Shown here piece after piece: positions 24,677-33,859 of a stretch of DNA of 64,000 bases. Each line of letters begins with the position of its first letter. Within the stretch, counting starts at the first letter, position 1. This stretch comes from Bradyrhizobium elkanii WSM2783. Lineage in GTDB: Bacteria; Pseudomonadota; Alphaproteobacteria; Rhizobiales; Xanthobacteraceae. The stretch is taken from the NCBI RefSeq assembly GCF_000472865.1, contig NZ_AXAP01000031.1, positions 1 through 64,000 on the forward strand, given 5' to 3'. A model generated the notes under the pieces. It did not search any database, had not been told where the DNA came from, and saw nothing but the letters and a program-made list of their open reading frames with translations. The position numbers were made by a program, and so were the translations under genes.

Positions 24677-24988
24677 TAAGATGCATCGTCCGGGAGGGAG
24701 GAGGGCCTCTTTCCAGGCGTTCCGGCGAATGCGGATTCACAACTAAAGGCGGATTCACGGCCGGCGCGAAGCGAGAAAGTTCGTATGGTGGCGGCTTGGT
24801 GGCGATTCGAAGCGTTAAAATCCCGTTCTGAATCAGAAGTGTGGCCCGTTTGCCCCACGTGAAGAGTTTCCGCCGGGTTCCGTTGCGAGGTAGTTCCGTC
24901 CAGCCTAGCTGCGGAATAAGGTGAGGCGGGACTCACTTCGATCGAAGCGGCGCCCGGTTCATGGTCTCGAGCCGGGTGGTGAATAGCA
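24677..24988. other. Intergenic gap before tolC
   Basis: About 312 bases without a credible gene. GCGGATTCAC occurs twice as a direct repeat (24731-24740 and 24749-24758, 18-base period), which could bind a regulator in tandem. No convincing -35/-10 pair or terminator was seen. Confidence 0.4.
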
Positions 24989-26386
24989 ATGGATGGATTA
25001 TTGGGGATGCGTGGGGTGAAGGTTGTCACCGGAGCCGCGGCAGCGGTCCTTTTGTTGGCGTGCATGGGACCGACGCCGGCCCTGGCCGATACGATCGAGG
25101 CCGCATTGGTTCGCGCCTATCAGACCAATCCGCAACTCAATGCGCAGCGCGCCTTCGTGCGATCCACCGACGAAAACGTGCCGCAAGCGTTGTCGGGCTA
25201 CCGGCCGAGAGTGTCGATCACGGCGAGCGGCGGTTATCAGTATACCGATGCCATCTCGGGTGGGGTGGCTGCGCATGGAACGCAGGTCCCGCGCGCCGTC
25301 GGCGCCACGATTTCGCAGACCCTGTTCAATGGATTTCAGACCGGCAACCGAACGCGGGCCGCGGAGAGCCAGGTTTCCGGCTCACGCGAAGCGTTGCGGA
25401 ATATCGAACAGACCGTGCTGTTCAGCGCTGCCTCGATCTACATGGATTACCTGCGCGATGCGGCGATCGTGGAGGTTCAGCGCAGCAACACACGCGTGCT
25501 CGAGCAGACGCTCAAGCAGACCCGCGACCGATTCAATGTCGGTGAGGTGACGCGCACCGACGTCGCGCAATCGGAGGCGCAACTTGCCGCCGGCCGCACG
25601 CAGCAGCTCACGGCCGAATCGCAACTGACCACGACGCGATCGAACTTCCGGCGCATCATCGGCAGTGAACCGACGAATCTCGCGCCGGGCTCACCGGTCG
25701 ACCGTTTCCTGCCGCCCACCCTCAATGCCGCCATCGAACTCGCGCTGACGCAGAACCCGAACGTGACCGCGGCGATGTTTGGCGTCGACGTCAACTTCCT
25801 CAACGTCAAGATCGCTGAGGGCGCGCTCTTTCCGAGCGTGACGCTGCAGGCGAGCGCGCAGCAGGCCTACGATCAGACGCTGGTCATCCAGCGCCAGTTC
25901 CAGGCGTCGGCGATCGCGCAGATTGCGGTGCCAATATACCAGGGCGGTGCCGAATATTCGCTGATCCGCCAAAATAAGGAATCGCTGGCCCAGCAGCGCC
26001 TTGTGCTCGAACAGACGCGCGACCAGGCCCGAGCCAATGTCGTCACGGCATGGGGCCAGTTGGTGGCTGGTAAGGCCCAGGTGTCTTCGGCGCAGGCGCA
26101 AGTGACGGCATCCGAGATTGCGCTCAACGGCGTGCGCGAGGAAGCCAAGGCCGGACAGCGCACCACGCTCGACGTGCTGAACGCGCAGCAGGCGCTGGTC
26201 AACGCCCGCAACGCGCTCGTGGTCGCGCAGCATGATCGTGTCGTTGCTTCCTACAGCGTGCTGCAGGCCGTGGGCCGGCTGCAGCCCCAGGTGCTCAACC
26301 TGCCGACCCAAACCTACGATGCGAGCGTTCACTACCAGCAGGTGCGTGATAGCTGGGCCGGGGTTCGAACGCCCGACGGCCGCTGA
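24989..26386 (+). CDS. TolC family outer-membrane channel protein
   Basis: A 465-residue outer-membrane efflux/secretion channel. A signal peptide (hydrophobic residues about 12-30, cleavage after PALA near residue 33) is followed by DTIEAALVRAYQTNPQLNAQRA, the standard first helix. Long coiled-coil helices with two related halves follow. No lipobox is present, unlike the NodT protein at 1984. It could serve a type I exporter; the RTX protein at 30619-32871 would need such a channel. No HlyB-type ATPase lies nearby. In other alphaproteobacteria TolC, PopZ and ValS are also neighbours. An internal ATG at 25007 is an alternative start. Confidence 0.9.
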   Translation: MDGLLGMRGVKVVTGAAAAVLLLACMGPTPALADTIEAALVRAYQTNPQLNAQRAFVRSTDENVPQALSGYRPRVSITASGGYQYTDAISGGVAAHGTQVPRAVGATISQTLFNGFQTGNRTRAAESQVSGSREALRNIEQTVLFSAASIYMDYLRDAAIVEVQRSNTRVLEQTLKQTRDRFNVGEVTRTDVAQSEAQLAAGRTQQLTAESQLTTTRSNFRRIIGSEPTNLAPGSPVDRFLPPTLNAAIELALTQNPNVTAAMFGVDVNFLNVKIAEGALFPSVTLQASAQQAYDQTLVIQRQFQASAIAQIAVPIYQGGAEYSLIRQNKESLAQQRLVLEQTRDQARANVVTAWGQLVAGKAQVSSAQAQVTASEIALNGVREEAKAGQRTTLDVLNAQQALVNARNALVVAQHDRVVASYSVLQAVGRLQPQVLNLPTQTYDASVHYQQVRDSWAGVRTPDGR

Positions 26387-26421
26387 TCGTCGCTTCGGCA
26401 TATTGCTCTAAATAGACAGTT

Positions 26422-26443
26422 GGGCCCGCTTGCTAGCGGGCCC
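26422..26443 (+). terminator. Hairpin terminator candidate after tolC
   Basis: GGGCCCGC (26422-26429) and GCGGGCCC (26436-26443) pair perfectly around TTGCTA. The following ATCGCATTTC is only weakly T-rich, so termination may be partial or the stem may mainly protect the transcript end. Confidence 0.65.
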
Positions 26444-26783
26444 ATCGCATTTCTGAGCATTCGTTTGTCCCGCGCGCGACCGCCGACTCCATATGTCGCG
26501 TGGCGGTCATGAAGACGCCGCAAAACTTCGAAGCGCGTTGCTTGCAATCGATTGTTGCCCTGACATACCGTTTCCATAGGCAACACAACGATTCGCAACG
26601 GCTTTTTGCGTCCATCGCTGCGGATCGGTTGCCGTGAGGGCGAACGCACCGCGTGCAACGCACCGGTAACCGTTGATCTGGGGACAAGTCCGGACTCGAG
26701 CGATGAAAAATTCCGGCCGCTTCATCCGGAACGGCCGAATCTCGTGTGGCTTGGTGTAGGATAATTTCGATGTGGAGTCGGAA
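26444..26783. other. Intergenic gap before popZ
   Basis: About 340 bases with no supported gene on either strand. An imperfect dyad around CGGCCG (near 26712-26745) is present. The ribosome-binding site GGAG lies eight bases before the ATG at 26784. No other structure was seen. Confidence 0.4.
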
Positions 26784-27548
26784 ATGACGCAACCTGCAAA
26801 GGTCCAAGAGCCCTCCATGGAGGAGATTCTGGCGTCGATCCGTCGCATCATTGCCGATGATGAGGCCAAGCCCGCTTCCGCGGATAAACCCGCAAACGAC
26901 AGGCCGGCAAGCGTTGCGACGCCGGAGAAACCGGCGGTCGCCGCCGCGCCTGCCCCCAAGCCGGTAGTGAAGGACATTCCGCCGCCGCCGACTCCTGCGG
27001 CGGCGAAGCCAGCGCCAGCAGCGCCAAAACCTGCGCCGGCGCCACCACCAGCCAAAACGAACAGCCAGGACGACATCGACGCCATGCTGGCGAGCCTCGA
27101 TGAGGCGACGCAGGAGGCCGAAGTCAGGCCGCCGCAACCCGACGGCGACGTATTCGAACTGACTGACGAAATGGCCCTGCCGGATCCGACGCCGACGCCC
27201 AAGCCGCCGCCACCGACCTTTCAGAAAGTTGAACCGCAGGACGACATCGAATTCACGGAAGCCACCAAGCCACCGCCGTCTCCACCGCGGCAGCCGGCCT
27301 ATGAGCCGGCGACCGAGAGTTCCTCCTATGGTCAGCAGCCAATCCTGTCGCGCACGACCATGAACGCGGTCGAAAGCGCGTTCAATTCGCTGGCCAATAC
27401 CGTGCTCAGCAACAATGCACGGACGCTGGAGGATCTGGTCAAGGAAATGCTGCGGCCGATGCTCAAATCATGGTTGGACGACAACCTGCCGGGGCTGGTC
27501 GAGCGGATCGTGAAAGCCGAGATCGAGCGGGTTTCGCGGGGGCGTTAG
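26784..27548 (+). CDS. popZ: Polar organizing protein PopZ (DUF2497)
   Basis: A 254-residue pole-organising scaffold. The N-terminal interaction helix EPSMEEILASIRRIIADD (9-26) is the family hallmark. A long proline/alanine-rich acidic linker occupies roughly residues 27-195. The C-terminal oligomerisation helices run from SRTTMNAVESAFNSLANTV to LVERIVKAEIERV. In Caulobacter such proteins self-assemble at the pole and anchor ParB and signalling proteins. The ATG at 26784 is chosen over a GTG four codons earlier because of its ribosome-binding site. ValS follows on the same strand, the usual alphaproteobacterial order. Confidence 0.88.
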   Translation: MTQPAKVQEPSMEEILASIRRIIADDEAKPASADKPANDRPASVATPEKPAVAAAPAPKPVVKDIPPPPTPAAAKPAPAAPKPAPAPPPAKTNSQDDIDAMLASLDEATQEAEVRPPQPDGDVFELTDEMALPDPTPTPKPPPPTFQKVEPQDDIEFTEATKPPPSPPRQPAYEPATESSSYGQQPILSRTTMNAVESAFNSLANTVLSNNARTLEDLVKEMLRPMLKSWLDDNLPGLVERIVKAEIERVSRGR

Positions 27549-27682
27549 CCGCCCGGGCCGCGAAGCCCCCTCAATTCAGCCATCCCTAATGGGTGTTATG
27601 GCGGTTTGGACGCGGCAGTCCGGTTGACTTGGCGCGTTCGGACGGCTTTTTAGCGCTCTCAAGCATCCCCATTTGTAGTGCC

Positions 27683-30556
27683 ATGATCGAGAAAAACTAC
27701 CAGCCTGCCGATATCGAAAGCCGGATGTCCCGCGTCTGGGAGGAGAGTGGCGCCTTCAAGGCCGGCCGCCCCGAGCGGCAAGACGCCGCGCCGTTCACCA
27801 TCGTGATCCCGCCGCCGAACGTGACGGGCTCGCTGCACATGGGACATGCGCTGAACAATACGCTGCAGGACATCCTCTGCCGCTTCGAGCGCATGCGCGG
27901 ACGCGACGTGCTCTGGCAGCCCGGCACCGACCATGCCGGCATCGCCACCCAGATGGTGGTCGAGCGGCAGTTGATGGAACGGCAGGAGCCGGGCCGTCGC
28001 GAGATGGGCCGCGCCAAATTCCTCGAGCGGGTCTGGCAGTGGAAGGCCGAGAGCGGCGGCACCATCATCAACCAGCTCAAGCGGCTGGGCGCCTCCTGCG
28101 ATTGGTCGCGCGAGCGCTTCACGATGGATGAGGGCCTGTCGCGCGCCGTCGTGAAGGTGTTCGTCGAACTCCACCGCCAAGGGCTGATCTACAAGGACAA
28201 GCGGCTGGTCAACTGGGACCCGAAGCTGCTCACCGCGATCTCCGATCTCGAGGTGCAGCAGGTCGAGGTCAAGGGCCATCTGTGGTACCTGCGCTATCCG
28301 CTCGAGGGCAGGGCGTTCAGCCCCGACGATCCCGCAAGCTTCATCGTGGTCGCGACGACCCGTCCCGAAACCATGCTCGGCGATACCGCGGTGGCCGTGC
28401 ATCCGGACGACGAGCGCTACAGTGCGCTGGTCGGCAGCCACGTGATCCTGCCATTGGTCGGCCGCAAGATTCCGATCGTGGCCGACGAATATTCCGATCC
28501 GGAGAAGGGCTCTGGCGCGGTGAAGGTCACGCCGGCGCACGACTTCAACGACTTCGAGATCGGCAACCGCCATGGGCTGCCGCGGATCAGCGTGCTCGAC
28601 CAGGAAGGCAAGCTCTCGCTTGTCGGCAACGAGGACTATCTGCGCGGCCTGCCCGAGGGCGCGCTGCATTTCGCCGAGGAATTCCATGGCATCGAGCGCT
28701 TTGCCGCGCGCAAACAGCTCGTCGCGCGGTTGGAGGATTTCGGCTTTCTCGAGAAGATCGAGCCGAACACGCATATGGTGCCGCATGGCGACCGTTCCGG
28801 CGTGGTCATCGAGCCGTTCCTCACCGACCAATGGTACGTCGACGCCAACACGCTGGCGCAGCCGGCGATCGCGGCCGTGCGCGCGGGCGAAACCAGTTTC
28901 GTGCCGAAGAACTGGGAAAAGACCTATTTCGAATGGATGGAGAACATCCAGCCCTGGTGCATCTCGCGCCAGCTCTGGTGGGGCCATCAGATCCCGGCGT
29001 GGTACGGGCCCGACGGCAAGGTGTTCGTCGCCGAGACCGAGGAAGAGGCCGTGGGCAACGCGCTCGGCTACTACGTCGAGCAGGAAGTCATCACGCCGGA
29101 GCAGGGCCACGACATGGCGGTGGACCCCGCCAAGCGCGAGGGCTTCATCACCCGCGATGAAGACGTGCTCGACACCTGGTTCTCGTCCGCGCTGTGGCCG
29201 TTCTCGACGCTTGGCTGGCCGGACGAGACGCCGGAGCTGCAGCGCTACTATCCGACCAACACGCTGGTCACCGGTTTCGACATCATCTTCTTCTGGGTGG
29301 CGCGGATGATGATGATGGGCCTTCACTTCACGAAGGAGGTGCCGTTCTCGACCATCTATATGCACGCCCTCGTCCGCGACGAGAAGGGCGCCAAGATGTC
29401 GAAGTCGAAAGGCAACGTCATCGATCCCCTGCATCTGGTCGACGAATACGGCGCCGACGCGCTGCGCTTCACGCTGGCGGCGATGGCGGCGCAGGGGCGT
29501 GACATCAAGCTGTCGACCCAGCGCGTCGACGGCTATCGCAGCTTCGCCACCAAGCTCTGGAACGCCTGCCGTTTTGCCGAGATGAATGGCGCCGCCCTGA
29601 CGGCCGGATTTGATCCAACCAGCGTGAAGGAGACGCTGAATCGCTGGATCATGCATGAGACCACGCTTGCGGCTCGCGAAGTGACCGAAGCGATCGAGGC
29701 GTACCGCTTCAACGACGCGGCAGGCGCGGTCTACCGCTTCGTCTGGAACGTGTTCTGCGACTGGTATGTCGAGCTGACCAAACCGCTGTTGATGGGCGAG
29801 GACGGACCCGCGAAGACCGAGACCCGCGCCATGATCGCATGGGTGCGCGACGAGATCCTGAAGCTGCTGCACCCGTTCATGCCGTTCATCACCGAGGAGC
29901 TCTGGGCCGTCACAGCGAAGCGCGACGGTGTTCTGGCGCTGGCGCCATGGCCGCGCAAGGCGCGCGCGCTAACGCCTGAGCAGATCGCCACGCTTTCGCT
30001 GGCAGGGCCGACCGACGCGCTCATCCCGCCCGTGATCGGCGCGTTGGAAGATGACCCCGAGGAATTCAGCGACCCTGAAGCCGAGGCCGAGATCGGCTGG
30101 GTGGTCGATCTCGTCAGTGCGATCCGTTCGGTGCGCGCGGAGATGAACATCCCACCGTCCACGTTGACCCCGTTGGTGCTTGTGGACGCTTCCGCTGAGA
30201 CAAAGGCGCGGGGGCAGCGCTGGAACGATGTCGCCAAGCGGCTGGCGCGGCTGGCCGACATCTCCTTTGCCGATGCTGCCCCGGAAGGCGCCGTGCAGCT
30301 ATTGGTGCGCGGCGAGGTCGCGGCGCTGCCGCTGAAGGGCGTGATCGATCTTGGCGCCGAGCGCGCGCGGCTCGAGAAGGAAATCGCCAAGGCCGACGCC
30401 GACATCAAGCGCGTCGACGCCAAGCTTTCCAACGAGAAGTTCGTCGCCAACGCGCCGGAAGAGATCGTCGAAGAGGAAAAGGAAAAGCGCGAGGCGGCGC
30501 TGGAGCGCAAGGCAAAGATCCTCGAGGCGCTCGAGCGGCTGAAGAAGGCGTCTTGA
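27683..30556 (+). CDS. valS: Valyl-tRNA synthetase
   Basis: A 957-residue class I aminoacyl-tRNA synthetase that charges tRNA-Val. The HIGH motif is HMGH at 52-55 in PPNVTGSLHMGHALN, and KMSKS is at 571-575. The CP1 editing domain lies between, with VATTRPETMLGDTAVAVHP. The anticodon-binding domain and a C-terminal coiled coil (about 885-957, alternating Lys/Glu) complete the protein. The ATG at 27683 gives the normal MIEKNYQPADIE start; an upstream in-frame start at 27593 would add a non-conserved segment. No T-box leader is expected in this group, and none is seen. Confidence 0.97.
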   Translation: MIEKNYQPADIESRMSRVWEESGAFKAGRPERQDAAPFTIVIPPPNVTGSLHMGHALNNTLQDILCRFERMRGRDVLWQPGTDHAGIATQMVVERQLMERQEPGRREMGRAKFLERVWQWKAESGGTIINQLKRLGASCDWSRERFTMDEGLSRAVVKVFVELHRQGLIYKDKRLVNWDPKLLTAISDLEVQQVEVKGHLWYLRYPLEGRAFSPDDPASFIVVATTRPETMLGDTAVAVHPDDERYSALVGSHVILPLVGRKIPIVADEYSDPEKGSGAVKVTPAHDFNDFEIGNRHGLPRISVLDQEGKLSLVGNEDYLRGLPEGALHFAEEFHGIERFAARKQLVARLEDFGFLEKIEPNTHMVPHGDRSGVVIEPFLTDQWYVDANTLAQPAIAAVRAGETSFVPKNWEKTYFEWMENIQPWCISRQLWWGHQIPAWYGPDGKVFVAETEEEAVGNALGYYVEQEVITPEQGHDMAVDPAKREGFITRDEDVLDTWFSSALWPFSTLGWPDETPELQRYYPTNTLVTGFDIIFFWVARMMMMGLHFTKEVPFSTIYMHALVRDEKGAKMSKSKGNVIDPLHLVDEYGADALRFTLAAMAAQGRDIKLSTQRVDGYRSFATKLWNACRFAEMNGAALTAGFDPTSVKETLNRWIMHETTLAAREVTEAIEAYRFNDAAGAVYRFVWNVFCDWYVELTKPLLMGEDGPAKTETRAMIAWVRDEILKLLHPFMPFITEELWAVTAKRDGVLALAPWPRKARALTPEQIATLSLAGPTDALIPPVIGALEDDPEEFSDPEAEAEIGWVVDLVSAIRSVRAEMNIPPSTLTPLVLVDASAETKARGQRWNDVAKRLARLADISFADAAPEGAVQLLVRGEVAALPLKGVIDLGAERARLEKEIAKADADIKRVDAKLSNEKFVANAPEEIVEEEKEKREAALERKAKILEALERLKKAS

Positions 30557-30565
30557 GAGAAGTTG

Positions 30566-30597
30566 TAGGGAGGGCACGCTGCGCTTTGCCCACCCTG
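30566..30597. repeat. Short dispersed hairpin between convergent genes
   Basis: AGGG-AGGGCA pairs with TGCCC-ACCCT around CGCTGCGCTT. I recall similar TAGGGTGGGCA/TGCCCACC sequence as a frequent Bradyrhizobium intergenic element. It fills the gap between convergent valS and the RTX hydrolase gene, so it may terminate transcription from both sides. Confidence 0.5.
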
Positions 30598-30618
30598 CAA
30601 TCCGTGGCGAAAACTCGC

Positions 30619-32871
30619 TTAGACGAACGTGAAGTCGCTCGCGTGGAGCTGATCGAGCGTCGTGTTCCTGATCTCGACCGAGTTGTTGTCGTCGAAGGTG
30701 ATCACGACGCTCGTTCCGTTTTGTGCCATGTGCGACTGCACGGCGTTGAAATCGGCAAAGACCGTGCGGTTGATCTGAATCAGATCCTGCGCGCCATCGG
30801 TGTTCTGGAAGTCGAGAATGACATCCTTGCCGAAGCCGGGGGCGAACATGAAAGTGTCGTTGCCCGCGCCGCCTGACAACGTATCGTTACCGCCGCCGCC
30901 ATTGAGCCGGTCGTCGCCGCTGCCGCCGTACAGGAGCTCGTTGCCGGTTCCGCCCATCAGCGTGTCGTTGCCGTCATCGCCGAACATCTGGGTCGCCGCC
31001 GGACCGCCCTTCATTGAGTCATTGCCGGCGCCGCCGTAAAGGGTGTCGTTGCCGCCGCCGCTGGACAGGTAATCATTACCGTCGCCGCCCTTGATGACAT
31101 TGGTGGCCCATCCGCCATAGAGCTGATCGTTGCCGGCGCCGCCGTCGAGCAGGGCGCCGGTATCGGCATTACCGGCCTTGATGATGTCGTTGCCATCGTC
31201 GCCGTAGAGTTGATCGGTCGCGGTCGCAATGCCGGGTCCGCCATCGATCGTGTCGTCACCGGCGCCGCCATGGATCACGTCGGCACCGGCGCCGCCGTAG
31301 ATCACGTCCTTGCCCGGACCACCGTCGATGACGTCATTGTCGGTCGACGCGCCGAAGAACAAGTCCTGGCGGCCGCTCATGTCATAGTGGATCGCCTTGT
31401 TCTGATAGAGATTCCAGGTTCCCGGCGAGCTCGGATTGACCGCGTCGGCGGCCGACAGATGCTCGCCGTTGACCGTGATGTCCTTGATGTAGAGGTTGCG
31501 GTCGCCACTGCCGCCCGCGATGTCATTGATGAAGGCGAGATCGAGACTTGAGATTGCCGCGGGATTGGCGAACGTGAAAGTGAAGGTCTGGAAGCCGGCT
31601 GGATTGGTCGCATTGTGGAACTCGACCGTGTTGCCGACCTGCTGGCCATTGACCAGAAGCTGCATCTGGGCGCCGATGCCGTCGACGACGGAGCTGTAGC
31701 CCGTCACCGTGACGGTGGTTTCCGTCAGTTTCGGAATCGTGTCGGGGCCGCCCCTGATGGTATCGTTGCCGGCGCCGGCTTTGATCGTATCGTTGCCGGC
31801 GCCACCCGACAGAACGTCATTGCCGCCGCCGGTGTCCATCAGATCGGCCGCCGGAGAGCCGGTCAGCGTCTGGCCGGGCGGCTGACGCTCGCCGCCATAC
31901 CATTCCGTGATGAGCCCCTGCGCCGGCTTGCCCTGCGGCGAGTAGCCGAGTTCCGAATATTTATTGTTCGCATCCCAGTTCCAGATCGATGCGCCCCTGA
32001 ACCAGCTCCCGCCTTCCGATCCCCAGACCTGAAAGAAGGCGTTGAACGCGTCATATTGCTCCTGGACATCCGGCGTCGAGCTTCCGGCCCAGCCGCCCGG
32101 GCTGATATTGGTGCCGTCCACGCTGCGATAGCCGGTCTCGGTGAAGACCACCTGCTTGCCGTACTGAAGGGCAAGCGAGTGGAAGAAATCGACCGGCGAT
32201 TTGTGATCCATCACTTTCGCCCAATAGTCATCGGAGGACATGGTGTTCCACGCGTTGACCATTTCCTGGACCGTCGGATCCCGGTCGGTCGTCAGCGGCG
32301 GATAGGCGTTGACGCCGATGACATCGACCTTGTCCCAGAAGCTGACATTGATGGCTTCGTCGGTGGCGGCGGCGTAGGTGATTTCGCCGTGATACACGGC
32401 GCGCACGGCATTGATGATGTCCACCCATTGGTCGCGATATTCGGGACCGGAGAGCTTGGCGAGCTCATTGCCGATCACCAACATGCTGACGCCGGCTTGC
32501 TGGGCGAGTTCCGCCATGTGAACGATTTCGGTCTTGTAGGACGCGAAAAAGGCGGCGGGATCGTCTGGTGTCAGCACATGTGCAAGCGAGCCATCGAGGG
32601 CCGAGACCATGGGTTTGAGCGAAACCGAAAGGCCGAGCGCCTGCGCATCCGCGATGGCCTTAAGGATGTTGGCGTCGCTCTCGGTCTTGCCGGGATCGGC
32701 GAACACGTCGTCCGAATGCCTCGTGTTCGTGAAGAGCCGAGGCGCAAGCTCGATCGAATTTGCATTGGTGTCCGCGATTGCCTGCATGGCATCGTGCGCC
32801 GCGCTCGTGACGAATGCACCATTGTAGTTGGATGGGAATCCGAATCCTTCGACAGTAAAAACGCCCGCCAT
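30619..32871 (-). CDS. Secreted modular glycoside hydrolase with RTX repeats and a xylan-binding-like module
   Basis: A 750-residue protein without a signal peptide. Residues 1-330 form a clan-A-like (TIM-barrel) hydrolase: GNE at 134-136 gives the presumed acid/base E136, and FTETGY places the presumed nucleophile at E245. The domain resembles GH113-type mannanases, though the family is not certain. RTX nonapeptides (GGxGxDxxx) occur at about 335-375 and 505-690. Between them, 383-495 resembles Ca-dependent xylan-binding modules (CBM36/60), with a VTVTGYSSVVDGIGAQMQLLVN start. The last 60 residues look like a type I secretion signal. It is probably exported through a TolC channel and acts on plant or biofilm polysaccharide. 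The ATG follows AAGGAG. Confidence 0.8.
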   Translation of the reverse strand: MAGVFTVEGFGFPSNYNGAFVTSAAHDAMQAIADTNANSIELAPRLFTNTRHSDDVFADPGKTESDANILKAIADAQALGLSVSLKPMVSALDGSLAHVLTPDDPAAFFASYKTEIVHMAELAQQAGVSMLVIGNELAKLSGPEYRDQWVDIINAVRAVYHGEITYAAATDEAINVSFWDKVDVIGVNAYPPLTTDRDPTVQEMVNAWNTMSSDDYWAKVMDHKSPVDFFHSLALQYGKQVVFTETGYRSVDGTNISPGGWAGSSTPDVQEQYDAFNAFFQVWGSEGGSWFRGASIWNWDANNKYSELGYSPQGKPAQGLITEWYGGERQPPGQTLTGSPAADLMDTGGGNDVLSGGAGNDTIKAGAGNDTIRGGPDTIPKLTETTVTVTGYSSVVDGIGAQMQLLVNGQQVGNTVEFHNATNPAGFQTFTFTFANPAAISSLDLAFINDIAGGSGDRNLYIKDITVNGEHLSAADAVNPSSPGTWNLYQNKAIHYDMSGRQDLFFGASTDNDVIDGGPGKDVIYGGAGADVIHGGAGDDTIDGGPGIATATDQLYGDDGNDIIKAGNADTGALLDGGAGNDQLYGGWATNVIKGGDGNDYLSSGGGNDTLYGGAGNDSMKGGPAATQMFGDDGNDTLMGGTGNELLYGGSGDDRLNGGGGNDTLSGGAGNDTFMFAPGFGKDVILDFQNTDGAQDLIQINRTVFADFNAVQSHMAQNGTSVVITFDDNNSVEIRNTTLDQLHASDFTFV

Positions 32872-32995
32872 CGGCCAGCTCCTTAGCTTCTATGTTTTCT
32901 ATTTCGCTGTTTCGGTGGCCAGCATTCTGCGCAGGACTTGTTCACCTGCGTTGTGTTCCGTCTTTTCAGCAGAGCACAATTCATAAGCAACTCAC

Positions 32996-33017
32996 ACGCG
33001 TGCAGCGACGCACGCGT
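32996..33017. promoter_or_regulatory. Perfect dyad upstream of the RTX hydrolase
   Basis: ACGCGTGC (32996-33003) and GCACGCGT (33010-33017) are perfect inverted arms around AGCGAC; CACGCGTG also recurs as a direct copy. It lies about 125 bases before the hydrolase ATG in a 245-base gap shared with the end of the glycosylase gene. It could be an operator or a hairpin. Confidence 0.4.
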
Positions 33018-33116
33018 GCTCAGTCTGCACACGCAACGTGGGCGCGTCGTGACAAGATTGCGTCGATGTTGCGATTGTTGATGCGCATCTCGTTACAATG
33101 GCGCTTCAAGTTCAAC

Positions 33117-33728
33117 TTAAACTGGAAACCGCTTGCTCAGGAATTTCGAGCCCTTCATGCCGTAACGCCAAGGAAGATCGATTGCCTTGGTGATTCCGAT
33201 TCGCACGCCTGCGACAACTTCGACAGTGCCGACGCGCGCGTGCAGCGAGAACGGTGCCTGATCGAGCGGCAGGGCGTTGTGCTCAATCGTTATGCCGAGT
33301 GCTTCGGTCAGCTTTCCCGGACCGGAACATAGCGCGTGCACTTCCTTGAGATGGCGCCGCCGCCGCATCGTCGCGATCCCATGCGTGGGCTCCAGCGCGC
33401 GGATCAGCACGGCGCTCGCCGAGCCTGCTTCTTCGCAGACCAAGTTCACGCACCAGTGGATGCCGTAAGAGCGATAGACATAGGCAAATCCGGGCGGGCC
33501 GAACATCACCTGGTTGCGCGCCGTCGGCCCACGATAGGAATGGGCCGCCGGATCGGTGTGGTGATAGGCCTCCACCTCCACGATGAGGCCGCCGACGCCA
33601 TTGAAGAGCAGGGTCGCACCGATCAGGTCGGGCGCGACCTCATGCACGCTGCGGCCAAAGAATGAGCGTTTGAGCGTCTTGCCGAGGCGGATCGGTGCTT
33701 CGCCCGGCAGTCTGGGATTTTGAACCAT
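33117..33728 (-). CDS. DNA-3-methyladenine glycosylase (AAG/MPG family)
   Basis: About 203 residues. The enzyme excises alkylated purines such as 3-methyladenine to start base-excision repair. The catalytic glutamate lies in IVEVEAYHHTDPAAHSY, followed by RGPTARNQVMFGPPGFAYVYRSYGIHWCVNLV, which carries the Tyr that intercalates in the family. CSGPGKLTEALGI is also conserved. The start is uncertain: ATG at 33728 gives the usual length, whereas an ATG at 33791 and a TTG at 33842 have no ribosome-binding site. It is divergent from lipA. Confidence 0.88.
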   Translation of the reverse strand: MVQNPRLPGEAPIRLGKTLKRSFFGRSVHEVAPDLIGATLLFNGVGGLIVEVEAYHHTDPAAHSYRGPTARNQVMFGPPGFAYVYRSYGIHWCVNLVCEEAGSASAVLIRALEPTHGIATMRRRRHLKEVHALCSGPGKLTEALGITIEHNALPLDQAPFSLHARVGTVEVVAGVRIGITKAIDLPWRYGMKGSKFLSKRFPV

Positions 33729-33859
33729 TTTGGTGGGAATCAGAGGGAAACGCGGGGATTGCTGCCCATATGTTGCACGTTCTGCTAGCATGCGCGAGCC
33801 GGGTTGCGGGTTCGGGCAATACGGATTAGCTAACAGTTCCAAAGATCCGTAGATTTCCC

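Noticed and set aside
27659..29872. A 737-codon minus-strand frame.
   Set aside because: Antisense to valS; the product has the His/Arg/Asp-rich composition typical of shadow frames and no family pattern.
30880..31360. A dense run of short repeats that might suggest a CRISPR array.
   Set aside because: The units are imperfect 27-base repeats coding for RTX nonapeptides in frame, with no constant repeat and variable spacer structure.
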